Source of the DNA: Betaproteobacteria bacterium
GTDB lineage: Bacteria > Pseudomonadota > Gammaproteobacteria > Burkholderiales > SG8-41
Direction of reading: 5' to 3'
NCBI GenBank assembly: GCA_021414185.1
Contig: JAIOOZ010000038.1
Span: 1 to 35,189, forward strand
DNA: 35,189 nucleotides
Below the pieces are notes generated by a model. That model had not been told where the DNA came from. It saw nothing but the letters and a program-made list of their open reading frames with translations, and did not search any database. Made by a program: the position numbers and the translations under genes. Shown piece after piece: positions 23,539 through 33,500 of the stretch (positions within the stretch are counted from its first letter, which is position 1; every line of letters starts with the position of its first letter).

Positions 23539-25043
23539 GCCGGCCCCGCGGGCGAAATGTGATCCGGGGTATGGCTTACGGGATCCAGCGGCAGCAGTGC
23601 GGTGATGCTGGTTCCCGTGCCGGACTGGCCGTCGAAGCGTATTTCACCCCCGAGGCTGCGCGCCCGTTCGAGCATTCCGCGCAGGCCGAACGAGCCGCGC
23701 TTGAGCAGATCGGACTGCGCCATGCCGCGCCCGTTGTCGACTATGCACATGATCAACATGGTGCCGTCCGTGCCGAGTTCGACTTCGACTTTGGTCGCCG
23801 CCGCGTGTTTTGAGATGTTGGTGAGGATTTCGCGAAATATGCTGAATGCGGCGTTGCCGAGATCGGGGTCGACCGGCAGGTCTTCGGTTTTGCAGGTCAC
23901 CACGCACGGGATTTCCATGCGCTTCTGGAATTCCGCCGCTTCCCATTCTATCGCCGCTACCAGTCCCAGATCGAGCAGGGGCGGGCGCAGATCGCGCGCG
24001 ATGCGCGAGGTGATCTCCATGGTGCGGTCGACGAGTGTTTCAAGAGAGCGCGCCTTGTCCAGAAGATCGTTGCGTTCCCTGTCGATGCGGTGCACCAGCC
24101 ATAACAGGTCGATCTTCAAAGCGGTCAGGTTGCCGCCGATATCGTCGTGCACTTCGCGCGCAATGCGTGTGCGCTCGATTTCCTTCGCTTTTTGCAGGTG
24201 CGCGGACAGCGCCGACAATTGCTGGCGAGAGCGCAGGAGCTCGCTCTCAGCCTGCTTGCGCTGCGAAATATTTTCCATGATGCCGTCCCATTGCACGAGG
24301 CTTGAATTGAGCGGTCGCGGCCGCATGCGGATCTCGATCCACTTCGTGATGTCACCCGATGCCACGCGGAACCGGCCTTCCCAGCTGAGCGGCTGCAGTG
24401 TCTGCGCCGACGCGACGACGCGTTTGCGCAGCACATCACCACCGCCGTCGAGCACCAGTTCGTAAAACAGGCTGGCGTCGTCCTGCATCTGCTGCGGCGT
24501 CAGTTCGAGCAGCTGGTTGCTGCCGTCGCTGACGTAGGAAAAACGGAAGCCGCCCTTGCCGTCGCGCTGCAGCTGAAACACCACGCCGGGGACGTTTGAA
24601 ACGATGGCGCGAAAGCGCGCCTCATTTTCTTCGAGTTCGCGCTGCGCCTGGCGCCCGCGACGGCGCTCCACGCTTTCGCGCAGTTCGCGCTCGATCGCCG
24701 GAATCAGGCGTGACCGGTTGCCTTCCATCAAGTAGTCATGGGCGCCCGCCCGCATTGCTTCCACGGCAATGTCTTCGCCGATATTCCCGGAGTTGATGAT
24801 GAAGGGCAGGTCGGGATCGTGTTGCTGCACGATTTTCAGCGCTGCCAGGCCGCTGAACTGGGGCATCGTGTAGTTGCTTATCACGATGTCCCAAAATTCG
24901 CTCATGAGCGCGTCCTGCGTCGCCCGCGCGGTGTCCGCGCGACGATAGATCGGGTCGTAGCCGCCGTGGCGGATTTCTTCCAGCAGCAGCTCGGCGTATT
25001 CTTCAGAGTCCTCGATCAGCAATAAGCGCAGCGGTTCCGGCAT
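23535..25043 (-). CDS. hybrid-type sensor kinase: pseudo-receiver, PAS, HisKA_3, HATPase
   Basis: A soluble 502-residue NarX-family histidine kinase. Domains: receiver-like (1-125), PAS (about 140-262), HisKA_3 with AREVHDDIGG (His299), and a HATPase with FREILTNISKHA (N box), DNGRGM and GSFGLRGMLERA. The receiver keeps the acidic pair E11-D12 but the phosphoacceptor is Asn57 (VISNYTMP) and the conserved Lys is Glu107 (DYLMEGN), so it probably cannot be phosphorylated. The related receiver at 28244 has Asp and Lys at these places. Partner is the overlapping NarL-type regulator. No membrane segment, so the signal is cytoplasmic. Confidence 0.92.
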   Translation of the reverse strand: MPEPLRLLLIEDSEEYAELLLEEIRHGGYDPIYRRADTARATQDALMSEFWDIVISNYTMPQFSGLAALKIVQQHDPDLPFIINSGNIGEDIAVEAMRAGAHDYLMEGNRSRLIPAIERELRESVERRRGRQAQRELEENEARFRAIVSNVPGVVFQLQRDGKGGFRFSYVSDGSNQLLELTPQQMQDDASLFYELVLDGGGDVLRKRVVASAQTLQPLSWEGRFRVASGDITKWIEIRMRPRPLNSSLVQWDGIMENISQRKQAESELLRSRQQLSALSAHLQKAKEIERTRIAREVHDDIGGNLTALKIDLLWLVHRIDRERNDLLDKARSLETLVDRTMEITSRIARDLRPPLLDLGLVAAIEWEAAEFQKRMEIPCVVTCKTEDLPVDPDLGNAAFSIFREILTNISKHAAATKVEVELGTDGTMLIMCIVDNGRGMAQSDLLKRGSFGLRGMLERARSLGGEIRFDGQSGTGTSITALLPLDPVSHTPDHISPAGPA

Positions 25044-25108
25044 GGGGAAAAAGTGTCGTAAGGATGTCGTGGGGCAAAGTGAAAAGTTGCGCCCGGATCT
25101 GTCTGCGT

Positions 25109-25138
25109 ATCATAAGCCACTTATGCCGGCGATGTCAT
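25109..25138 (-). promoter_or_regulatory. sigma-70-like promoter with overlapping palindrome, kinase-regulator operon
   Basis: On the minus strand ATGACA (25133-25138), 18 bases, TATGAT (25109-25114): five of six matches in each box. The palindrome CATAAG-CCA-CTTATG (25111-25125) covers part of the -10 and would suit a repressor or the NarL-type regulator itself. The transcription start would be about 58 bases before the ATG at 25043. Confidence 0.5.
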
Positions 25139-25175
25139 GACGCACGGCGCGGACGGAAAGGCGCGCGCTCCAGGC

Positions 25176-25202
25176 TCAAGTTTTTTTGCGCGCGGCCGAT
25201 AT
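25176..25202 (+). promoter_or_regulatory. sigma-28 (FliA) promoter upstream of the PAS kinase
   Basis: TCAAGTTT, eleven bases, GCCGATAT. The match to TAAAGTTT-N11-GCCGATAA is seven of eight in each element with exact spacing, the best in the window. A run of seven T spans the -35 end and the spacer. It points toward the kinase gene, whose preferred start is about 235 bases downstream, leaving a long leader. Confidence 0.7.
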
Positions 25203-25445
25203 CGGGAGGGGCGCCGCGGACGACAAAATGTCTCGCGGCGCACGGTTTTGCCATGCCGCCAATTTTCCTTTGCAAAAACGCCTTGGGCATCTTTTTCTCC
25301 GGCACGAGCGGGCGCGGCGCGACAGCAATGCGCAAGACAGGGCGCCCTGGCGCATATGCAGCCGTCGATCGAAAGCATGCCTGCGCCGTGCTTCGCGCGG
25401 CAGTGTGGCGCCGCAGTTAAACGGAAGCGAACGGTTGGGCACACG

Positions 25446-27080
25446 ATGATCAAATTGTCTTCAGGTGCGCAGGTCCTGTGGAAAAAACTGCGTGCGGCAT
25501 GCGGGCTGGAGTGTTTTCCCCTGTCCCGGAACTCGCAGCGCATGCCGGACCACGAGCGGCTGATGCTGCGGATACTCGTCGATCACATGCCCGAAGACAT
25601 ATTCACGCTCGATACCGACGGGCGATTCACGATGGTCAACACCGCGTGGCTCGTGGAGCATGGCTATGCGAGCGACAAGGGCATCATCGGGCGCACGGTC
25701 TTCGACGTGTTTGACGCCGAAACCGCGGCGCACGCCGCCGCTGAAAACAAAAGCATCATGGAAACCGGGCTCGGCCGCTATAACCAGAGCCGGGAGGTTC
25801 CGCGGCCGGGCGGCGGCAACCGCTCGATATTGATCAACAAGGTTCCCATGCGCGACGCGCAGGGCCGGGTGCTCGGCATTATCGGCATTATTCGCGACGT
25901 GACGGAGCTGAAGTCTGCGCTCGACAACCTGCGGCAGGAGCGCAACCTGCTGCGCTCCATCATCGACAGTTCGCCGGATGCGATACATGTCAAGGACCGT
26001 GCCGGCCGTTACGTCATCATGAACAAGGCGACCATGCGGCTGCGTAATGTCGCGAGCCACGCGGATGTCGTCGGCAAAACCGCGTACGACTTTTTTCCCG
26101 AGACTTCGGCCGCGGCGATCGAAGCCGAGGACCGCGCGATCATGAATACGGACCGCCCCCTGCTCGAATGCCAGCGCAAATCACGTGAGCCGAATGATCC
26201 CGACCGCTGGGTTTCGATGTCGAAGCTCCCGCTGCATGACGGGGAGGGCGCGGTGGCGGGGCTGGTCACCATCAATCGCGATATTACGAACCTGAAGAAC
26301 GTCATTGAAGAAGCGCGCAGCCTCAACGCGCAGCTCGAAGATCGCGTGCGCATTCGCACCCTCGAGCTGCAGGAAGCAAACAAGGAACTGGAAGCGTTTT
26401 CGTATTCGGTATCGCACGACTTGCGGGCACCGTTGCGCAGCATCTCCGGCTTCGGCAACTTCCTCCTGAAGGACAATTACGGGCAGCTCGATGCCGCGGG
26501 CAAGGGCAGGCTCAATCGCATCCTGGCGGCCAGCGAGCGCATGGGCAAGTTGATCGACGACCTGCTCAAGCTTGCGCGGATTTCGCGCCAGTCGATTTCG
26601 TACCGCAAAGTCGACCTGCACGCACTCGCGGCCGAGGTGGTGGCCGCGCTGCGGGACGCCAGCCCGGAACGGCTCGTCGAAGTCATACTTGAGCGGGATC
26701 TGACGGTGGAGGCCGACGCGGGACTCATGCGGGTGGTGCTGGAGAACCTGCTCGGCAATGCATGGAAGTTTACCGCCAAGCGGCCGGATGCGCGCATCGA
26801 ACTGGGGGCGGCAGTCGTCGACGGCCGGCGCGAGTTTTTCGTGCGCGACAACGGGGCGGGTTTCGACATGGTCTATGCCGGCAAACTGTTTGCGCCGTTC
26901 CAGCGCATGCATTCACAGCACCAGTTTGAAGGTACCGGCATCGGGCTGGCGACGGTCAAGCGCATCATCGAGCGCCACCTCGGCAGAATCTGGATCGACA
27001 GCGCAGTGAATCAGGGAACGACCGTTAGCTTTACCATCAGCGCGGCAGGCCCGGTCCAGACGGCCGCAGAAGCAACCTGA
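25446..27080 (+). CDS. PAS-PAS sensor histidine kinase (HisKA type)
   Basis: From ATG 25446 the protein is 544 residues with no membrane segment. Two PAS domains (about 42-155, LVDHMPEDIFTLDTDGRFTMVN; about 168-285, IIDSSPDAIHVKDRAGRYVIMN) are followed by a coiled-coil and HisKA with SYSVSHDLRAPLRSISGFG (His324), then HATPase (NLLGNAWKFT, DNGAGFD, GTGIGLATVKRI). The C-terminal kinase core is of the bacteriophytochrome-like group, whose partners are Rcp1-like receivers, and one is encoded next. The start is uncertain: the frame is open to 25137, ribosome binding sites are weak, and ATG 25356 is an alternative. Confidence 0.9.
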   Translation: MIKLSSGAQVLWKKLRAACGLECFPLSRNSQRMPDHERLMLRILVDHMPEDIFTLDTDGRFTMVNTAWLVEHGYASDKGIIGRTVFDVFDAETAAHAAAENKSIMETGLGRYNQSREVPRPGGGNRSILINKVPMRDAQGRVLGIIGIIRDVTELKSALDNLRQERNLLRSIIDSSPDAIHVKDRAGRYVIMNKATMRLRNVASHADVVGKTAYDFFPETSAAAIEAEDRAIMNTDRPLLECQRKSREPNDPDRWVSMSKLPLHDGEGAVAGLVTINRDITNLKNVIEEARSLNAQLEDRVRIRTLELQEANKELEAFSYSVSHDLRAPLRSISGFGNFLLKDNYGQLDAAGKGRLNRILAASERMGKLIDDLLKLARISRQSISYRKVDLHALAAEVVAALRDASPERLVEVILERDLTVEADAGLMRVVLENLLGNAWKFTAKRPDARIELGAAVVDGRREFFVRDNGAGFDMVYAGKLFAPFQRMHSQHQFEGTGIGLATVKRIIERHLGRIWIDSAVNQGTTVSFTISAAGPVQTAAEAT

Positions 27081-27098
27081 CCAATTGTGCGAGCTGCG

Positions 27099-27557
27099 AT
27101 GAGACCCAATATTCAATGCGCCGGCGGCGAAGTGCTGATGGTGGATGACAGCGTCGATGACGTTGAGCTTGCCGTCACCGTACTTTCGTCTTACTGGCCG
27201 GCCGATCGCATAGCGGTGGTGCACGATGGCGCCGAAGCGGGTGACTATCTGTACCGGCGCGGTCGTTATGCAAATCGCGAGCCCGGGCATCCGGTGCTTA
27301 TCCTGCTCGATATCAAGATGCCCAAGGTGGACGGCCTCGAACTGTTGCTCGTGCTGAAGAGCGACGAGTTTCTCAAGCCCATACCGGTGGTCATGCTGAC
27401 CTCTTCGCGCGAGGAGCGCGACGTTCGCGCCAGTTACCGCCTGGGCACCAATGCTTACGTTGTCAAGCCGCTGGTTTTCGCCGAATTCCAGGACACCCTC
27501 AGGAGGCTAGGCGCTTTCTGGCTGAGCGCAAACGAAATGACCGAGCCAGGAACCTAG
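27099..27557 (+). CDS. Rcp1-like single-domain response regulator
   Basis: A 152-residue stand-alone receiver. Features: acidic pair D16-D17 in VLMVDDSVDDVEL, phosphoacceptor D71 in LILLDIKMPKVDGLELL, LTSSREERDV, and Lys in AYVVKPLVFAEFQ, ending GAFWLSANE. The long D-x-x-DVEL start and the YLYRRGRYANRE loop are typical of Rcp1-type partners of phytochrome-like kinases. It begins 18 bases after the kinase stop and is surely its partner. A GTG four codons earlier (27087) is an alternative start. With no output domain it must act by protein contact. Confidence 0.93.
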   Translation: MRPNIQCAGGEVLMVDDSVDDVELAVTVLSSYWPADRIAVVHDGAEAGDYLYRRGRYANREPGHPVLILLDIKMPKVDGLELLLVLKSDEFLKPIPVVMLTSSREERDVRASYRLGTNAYVVKPLVFAEFQDTLRRLGAFWLSANEMTEPGT

Positions 27558-27585
27558 CGCCGGGCATATTCCCGTTACCGCGCGT

Positions 27586-27613
27586 TAAAGAACTTGCGCG
27601 CGCGTGCCGTTAA
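27586..27613 (+). promoter_or_regulatory. possible sigma-28 promoter with 12-base spacer
   Basis: TAAAGAAC, twelve bases, GCCGTTAA. The -10 octamer matches the sigma-28 consensus at seven of eight and the TAAAG core is perfect, but the spacer is one base longer than usual. It lies in the 213-base gap ahead of the receiver gene at 27771. Confidence 0.4.
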
Positions 27614-27770
27614 ACCTGCGACAGCGCAACCAGCGACGAAGTGCCGTGCACATCAACGTTTTGATCAGTGACGGTAACGCGGTCGCCGATACTGCACCGG
27701 CAATTCGATTTCGGCGCGCCCCCGGAATTCCGGAACTGGTGCAAGCGGAAATTAAACAAGGACAGAAAGC

Positions 27771-28238
27771 ATGGACGGCGGAACTGCGGCAACCACAGGC
27801 ACGACCGACCCTGCCGTCACGAGCGTGCTGATCGCAGGCAACGCTGCGGTCGACTTGCTGCACAGGGCGCACCTGCTGCGCAGGCTCGAAGGTTGCAGTG
27901 TGCAACAGTTCACCGATCCGGCACAGGCTCTGGCGTGGGCAGCGGACAACGATGCCGCTCTCGCAATCGTCGACTATATGACGCCGGAATTCGACAGTCT
28001 CGAGTTTGCGCGGCGTTTCCGCGCGTGCGCCGGCAAGTCCGCAACGCCGTTGCTGATGGTCACCGCCAATCACGTCATCGAGCTGCGCCATCGCGCGCTG
28101 CAGGCCGGTGCGGAGGATTTCCTCAACAAGCCGCTTGACGGTGCGGAATTTTTCGCGTGCGTGAAAATCACGCCGGATCTGCGCGCGCGCCACAGGCAAT
28201 TCGCATTGCGCGCCGTACTGCCCGCGCAAGCGGCCTGA
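27771..28238 (+). CDS. receiver-domain protein with altered acidic pocket
   Basis: A 155-residue single-domain receiver. The phosphoacceptor D68 ([15 protein letters not shown]), Thr in LMVTAN and Lys in [12 protein letters not shown] are kept. The usual Asp-Asp pair after strand 1 is replaced: the text reads [12 protein letters not shown] where VLIVDDNAVN-type sequence is expected, so Mg2+ binding and phosphorylation should be impaired or different. No output domain. AAGGA lies 12 bases before the ATG. It stands five bases before the start of the GGDEF-EAL gene and may be made with it. Confidence 0.82.
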   Translation: MDGGTAATTGTTDPAVTSVLIAGNAAVDLLHRAHLLRRLEGCSVQQFTDPAQALAWAADNDAALAIVDYMTPEFDSLEFARRFRACAGKSATPLLMVTANHVIELRHRALQAGAEDFLNKPLDGAEFFACVKITPDLRARHRQFALRAVLPAQAA

Positions 28239-28243
28239 AAATC

Positions 28244-30427
28244 ATGGATACGACAATGGATATGCACGAAGCCGTGGCCAAACCGCCAGTCCATGCATTG
28301 CGCAACGCGTCACATGCGAGCACACCGTTGCGACTGCTGTGCGTCGACGATTGCGAAGCCGATGTCGCGCTCATAGTCGAAACATTGCGCAGCGGCGGAT
28401 TCGCGCCGGTTTTTCAACGCGTATGCACGCGCGAGGACATGACGGCGGCGCTCGACCGCCAGGCCTGGGACGTCGTCATTTCCGACCATTCGATGCCGCA
28501 ATTCGACGGCACGGAGGCGCTCGCGGTCGTGACCGCCCGCAAGCTCGACATCCCGTTTATCCTGGTCTCCGGCGCGGTCGGCGAGGAAATCGCCGTGCTC
28601 GCGATGAAATCAGGCGCCCACGACTACATGATGAAACAGGACCTGGGCCGCCTTGTTCCCGTGATCCGCCGCGAGCTGACCGAGGCGGAGGTGCGGCGCG
28701 CGCGGCGCCTCGCCGAAGCCAATTTGCGCTCGAGCGAGGCCTTGCTTAACTCGATCGTCAACACCGCCGCCGACGGCATCATCGTGATCGACGAGATCGG
28801 CATGCTGGAATTCGCGAACGCGGCGGTCGAACGCATGTTCGGCTGGAAGCCGCTTGAATTGATCGGACGCAACGTCGATTGCCTGCTGCCGGCGCGCCAT
28901 CGCAACGCACACCGTCCCGGCAGCGAGGATGTCGCGCTGACCAGCGGCGTGGGCCGCGAGGTCAAGGCCCAGCGCAGGAACGGCAGTGTATTCCCGATCG
29001 AGCTCACGTTCGGTGAAATGCGCATCGACGGGCGCATCAAGTACGCGGGCATCATGCGCGACGTCACCGAGCGCAAATGGGCCGAGGAGCGCATCCGCCA
29101 TCTCGCGCACTATGACGAATTGACCGGGCTGCCGAATCGGGCGCTCTTTTCGCAACTGCTCGAGCAGGCGCTGTCGGAATCGAAGTTTTCGCAGAAGCAG
29201 GTCGCGGTGCTGTTCATCGATCTGGACCGCTTCAAACTGATCAACGATTCTCTGAGCCACGCATCAGGCGACACCGTCCTGCAACAGGTGGCAAAGCGGC
29301 TGACCGAGGCGCTGCCGCGGCGCGATACGATCGCCCGCCTGGGCGGCGATGAATTCGTAGTGCTGATGCGCGATTGCAGCATTCCGGCGGACGCCGCAGA
29401 AACGGCGCAAACGCTGCTGACTGCGGTGGCGCAGCCGCTGCTGATCGAAGGGCAGGATTACCATCTGACGGCGAGCATCGGCATCAGCGCGTATCCCGGC
29501 GACGGCGAAAATTCCCAGACCATACTCAAGCATGCGGACATCGCCATGTGCCGCGCCAAGGAGCACGGCAAGAACAATTACCAGTTCTACTCCTCGCAAA
29601 TGAACCTGCATTCGTTCGAGCGCCTGGTGCTCGAGCGCTTTCTGCGCCATGCCATGGAACAGGACGAATTCCATGTTTACTACCAGCCCAAGCTTGATCT
29701 CTTGACCGGTTGCGTAACCGGCATGGAAGCGTTGCTGCGCTGGGTGCATCCGGGAATGGGCATGATTTCGCCGACCAAATTCATTCCGCTTGCGGAAGAA
29801 ACCGGACTCATCGTACCGATCGGCGCGTGGGTGCTGCGCGCGGCCTGCGCGCAAAACCGCGCGTGGCAGCTGCAGGGCCTGCCGCCGCTGCGGGTCGCCG
29901 TCAACCTGTCGGCACGGCAGTTTGCGCAGGATGATCTGCTCTCCACCATCGTCAACGTGCTCGCGGAAACCGGCCTTGCGCCCGAACTGCTCGAGCTGGA
30001 GCTCACCGAAAGCGTGACGATGGATAATCCCGAGCACGCCGCAACGCTGCTCAAGAAGCTCAAGGCGCTCGGCATCCGGCTCGCGATCGACGATTTCGGC
30101 ACCGGCTATTCCTCGCTGAGTTATCTCAAGCGGTTCCCGATCGATAACGTCAAGATCGACCGCTCCTTCATCAAGGATATCCCCGATGACGAAGACGACG
30201 TCGCAATCACGCAGGCGGTCATCGCAATGGCGCACAGCCTGCGCCTCAAGGTCATTGCGGAAGGGGTCGAATCAGAGCAGCACGTCGAGTTCCTGCGCGA
30301 GCATGGATGCGACGAGGCGCAGGGCTATCTGTTCGGCGCGCCAATGCCGGCGGACGAGTTCAGAGAGGCGATGGTACGTTGCGCAAACGGGATTCCGCTG
30401 CGTGCCAGGCTGACGAACCGGCCCTGA
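28244..30427 (+). CDS. REC-PAS-GGDEF-EAL c-di-GMP turnover protein
   Basis: A soluble 727-residue protein. Receiver (about 28-150) with D35-D36, D81 (VISDHSMP) and Lys in DYMMKQD, so it is phosphorylatable. PAS (about 165-280). GGDEF with an intact GGDEF loop but no RxxD I-site (PRRD at that place). EAL with [50 protein letters not shown] and QGYLFGAP, i.e. the metal and catalytic residues of an active phosphodiesterase. It may both make and break c-di-GMP, or use GGDEF to sense GTP. Start ATG 28244 is preferred; the open frame upstream overlaps the previous gene. Confidence 0.94.
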   Translation: MDTTMDMHEAVAKPPVHALRNASHASTPLRLLCVDDCEADVALIVETLRSGGFAPVFQRVCTREDMTAALDRQAWDVVISDHSMPQFDGTEALAVVTARKLDIPFILVSGAVGEEIAVLAMKSGAHDYMMKQDLGRLVPVIRRELTEAEVRRARRLAEANLRSSEALLNSIVNTAADGIIVIDEIGMLEFANAAVERMFGWKPLELIGRNVDCLLPARHRNAHRPGSEDVALTSGVGREVKAQRRNGSVFPIELTFGEMRIDGRIKYAGIMRDVTERKWAEERIRHLAHYDELTGLPNRALFSQLLEQALSESKFSQKQVAVLFIDLDRFKLINDSLSHASGDTVLQQVAKRLTEALPRRDTIARLGGDEFVVLMRDCSIPADAAETAQTLLTAVAQPLLIEGQDYHLTASIGISAYPGDGENSQTILKHADIAMCRAKEHGKNNYQFYSSQMNLHSFERLVLERFLRHAMEQDEFHVYYQPKLDLLTGCVTGMEALLRWVHPGMGMISPTKFIPLAEETGLIVPIGAWVLRAACAQNRAWQLQGLPPLRVAVNLSARQFAQDDLLSTIVNVLAETGLAPELLELELTESVTMDNPEHAATLLKKLKALGIRLAIDDFGTGYSSLSYLKRFPIDNVKIDRSFIKDIPDDEDDVAITQAVIAMAHSLRLKVIAEGVESEQHVEFLREHGCDEAQGYLFGAPMPADEFREAMVRCANGIPLRARLTNRP

Positions 30428-30516
30428 TCCAATCCACTTGCCGGTTTCACGGCGCGGCCCGGTTGTCGCGGCTATTGTGCGAATTGCGCGACAAATCCGT
30501 CTCTATTCCGAAGTTT

Positions 30517-30530
30517 CGGGCGGCCGCCCG
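30517..30530. promoter_or_regulatory. 14-base palindrome upstream of the coiled-coil gene
   Basis: CGGGCGGCCGCCCG is a perfect palindrome 56 bases before the ATG, followed by a -10-like CATAAT at 30535-30540. No good -35 is seen. It could be an operator or only GC-rich sequence. Confidence 0.25.
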
Positions 30531-30585
30531 CCGCCATAATCCTTTTCAACAGGTGGCGCCGCCGCCTGCCGAGGGAGGTTTTATC

Positions 30586-33500
30586 ATGGGGCAACCGGCG
30601 ATCCAATCCAAATTGAGCGTGGCGCACGACGCGACGCGTGGCGCCGATGCTGAAGGCACACCGGACGTGCGCACCATCAAGGAGGCAATTGCGCGCGCCG
30701 AGGCCGAGACCAGCGCCACGCTGGCCGCCGAGACGCGCGGAGCCTGGGAAGACCATGCCCGCAGCCGTGCCACCGAACGCGCGAAAACCGAACATGAAGC
30801 GCGTCAGGAACTCGAACGCCGCGCGCGCGCCGATGAAGAAGCTGCGGAGGCAGCCCGCGCGCGCATTGCGGCGGAGCGTGTATTGCACGAGGAAGCATTG
30901 GCCCGCCGCGCTGCCGAAAGCGAAGCGTTGCGCGAAACCCAGAAACGGCTTGAGACCGAACGCGCAGCCACGCGTGCCGCCGACGAAAGGGCCGCTGCCG
31001 AACGCGCGGCCCACAGCCGGGCCGAGGGCAGACTGGCCGAGGAGCGCGCCGCCACCGAGCGTGCCCGCGTGGCCATGCAGGAATTGTCGGAATTTACCGA
31101 GCAACTGCGCAGCGGTGAAAAAGCAAGCCGCGAAGAAGCCTTGCGCGCCGCGGCGTTTCACCGCGCCCGGGTCGCGGCTGAACAGCGCGCTTTGGAGCAA
31201 TCGCAATTGCGCGTGCAGGCAGAAAGCGCCGCTGCGGCAGAAGCCGAACAGCGTGCGGTGGCCGAAACCCGCCTGCGCGACGGCGCGCTGGCGCAGGCCG
31301 AGTCGGAAGGGCAATTGCGTCTACTCGCAGAGGCGAGGGTGGCGGCCGAGGCCAAGGTCGCCGCCGAAGCGGAGGCCAGGGTCAAGGCCGAGCAAGCGGC
31401 AGTGGCCGCCGTGCAGGGCCGGAGCTTGAGCGAAGCGCAGGCGCGGGAATCCGCACAGCAGCGCGTGCGGATCGAACAGGAACTTGCGCAGACGGCCGCT
31501 GCCGCCGCGCAGCAGGCGGCGCGGGTATGCGCCGAAGCCGCGGCGCGCAACCGCGCGCAGGCGCGCGAACTCGCCGAAATCGAGGGCAAGCTCACAGCTG
31601 AAATCCACGCGCGCGCGGCCGCCGAAGCGCGCGCGCAGGCGGCACATGAGCTGCGGCGAGCAGCCGACGAGCGCGCGGAAGCGGAACAGAGGGCGCGCGA
31701 AGAAGCAGAAGCTCGCGTGCATGCCGAATCGCGCGCGCTGGCCGAGGCACGTTTGCGCCAGGCGGCCGAAACGCGCGGACGGGAGGAGGCGGCCGAACTG
31801 GCCGCGGCGGAACGCGAGGCGGCGGCGCTCGCGCAGGCGCGCGCCGAACTCGACGCGCTGACCGCCGAAGTCACGCGCGCGCGCATTACCGCCGAAAGCG
31901 AATTCAAACGCAAGGCCGAAGACCGGCTTGCGCTGGAAGCACAGGCACGCAGCGAAGCCGAAGCGCGCCTTGCCGCGGAAGCGGAACTCGAGCGCATTGC
32001 GCAGGCGCGCGTCAATGCCGAGCAACTCGCCCGCGATGCCGCCAAATTGAGCGTGCAGGCGCAGGCGCGCGAGTTCGAGCAGCAGCAAGCTGCTTTGGTC
32101 GCCGAACGCAATGCGATAGCCGCGGCGGAGCTGCACGCCCAGGCCCATGCGGAATATGCGGCGCAATCCCGGGCGCGCGCCGCCGCCGAGCATGACGCGA
32201 TTGCGGAAACAGAAATACGCCACGCGGCGGAAGCCGAAGCGATTGCAGCCTCCCGCATGCGCGAGCAAGCCGAACGCGAACTGGCGATTGCAGCGGACGA
32301 GCGTTCTCGTATCGAAGCGGCTGCGCTGCGCGAGGCGGCGGAACGTCGCGAGCGCGAGCAGGAGGCCGCGTCAGTCGCACGCGCGGCCGAACATGCCGAC
32401 CGCGCCGCGCGGCGCGCCGCGGAAGAATGCGCGGCGATGGCCCTGCAACTGGCTGCAACGGCGAACGCGCGCGCCGATTCAGAGGCAGCTGCGCAGCGCG
32501 AACTGGATGGCCGCCGCGCCACGGAGGCCGCGGCACTGGCTGCGGCCGAGAAAAGGCGCAGCCTTGAACTGGCCGCGCGCGCCGAGCTGGAGCAACGCGC
32601 GGCGGCTGACCGGGTTCTGGCACAAGAAGCCGATGAACGTCGCCGCGCGGAAAGTGCCGCGCTGGCGGCAACCGAAAAGCGGCGCAGAAACGAGCGCCGG
32701 TTCCACGCCGCGTCGAAGGCGCGCGAGTACGCGGAGTCAGAGCTTGCCGCGGTCGCAGCGACGCGCGCCCGTACCGAACTCGAACTCGCAGTCGAAGCGA
32801 ACAAGCGCGCCGGGGGCGAATGCGAAATGTTGCGAGCAACGCAGCAACGCCTGCTCTCCGAGCAACGCGCGAGCCTGGCATACGAAGCCCAGATCGACGC
32901 CGAACGGCTTGCAGCGACGGCCGGGCAGGTTGCGGAAAATTCGGCATGGGCGCGCGTGCAGACGCTGCGCGCGGCGACTGCCGCGCACCGCGCACGCGCC
33001 GCCGCCGAAAAACGGCGCGCGGCCGCAGCGCAAAAGCTCGAGCGCGCCCAGCAGGCCGCGGCGGAAGCGGCGCACGCGCGCGAAATCGAATGCGAATGCT
33101 TGCAGCAAGCCGAACAGGCACGGGCTGCGGCGGAACTCGAAACGGGTGCCGCTGCTGAAGCAGCGCGCGCCGCGCACGAAGCCGCTGCGACCGCGGCGTG
33201 CGAACGTACAAGCGCGGAGCGGCAACGCGATCTGCAAATGCAGGCGGCGCTGAGCGCCGAACGCGCGGCGTCTGCGCTGGCGCTGGCTGCGCAAAAAATC
33301 GCAGCCGAGGCCGAACAGGCAGCCATTGCGCGCCATGCCGCCGAAGTCGCGGCGACCCGTGCCCTGGAATTGAAGCTGCAGCAGGATCGCGAATTCGCTG
33401 CAGCCGCCGAGGCGCAACGCGCGGCACTTGAGTCGGAGCCGCGAGGCCTGCGCAGATGGGTGTCGGTGCTGCGGCCCTATTCCGCTGCTGGCGCCGCTGC

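Larger units (their letters stand above)
25044..25445. other. 402-base divergent regulatory region
   Basis: No gene is convincing here. Short open frames occur on both strands but show no domain and have Arg/Ala-rich shadow composition. The region holds a sigma-70-like promoter with a palindrome for the minus-strand kinase operon (25109-25138) and a sigma-28 promoter for the plus-strand kinase (25176-25202). The plus-strand kinase frame is open through most of it, so an upstream start (ATG 25356) cannot be excluded. Confidence 0.6.

Noticed and set aside
25121-25543. Minus-strand open frames in the divergent region
   Set aside because: No domain, no ribosome binding site, and they overlap the promoters and the kinase start.
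27685-27692. Second sigma-28 -10 (GCCGATAC) ahead of the receiver gene at 27771
   Set aside because: No TAAA-like element at the right distance upstream (CAGTGACG there).
31158-33326. 722-residue minus-strand open frame inside the coiled-coil gene
   Set aside because: Its Ala/Ser/Cys-rich text is the mirror of the GCN-rich plus-strand codons. The plus frame has a strong ribosome binding site and a membrane helix; the minus frame has neither.
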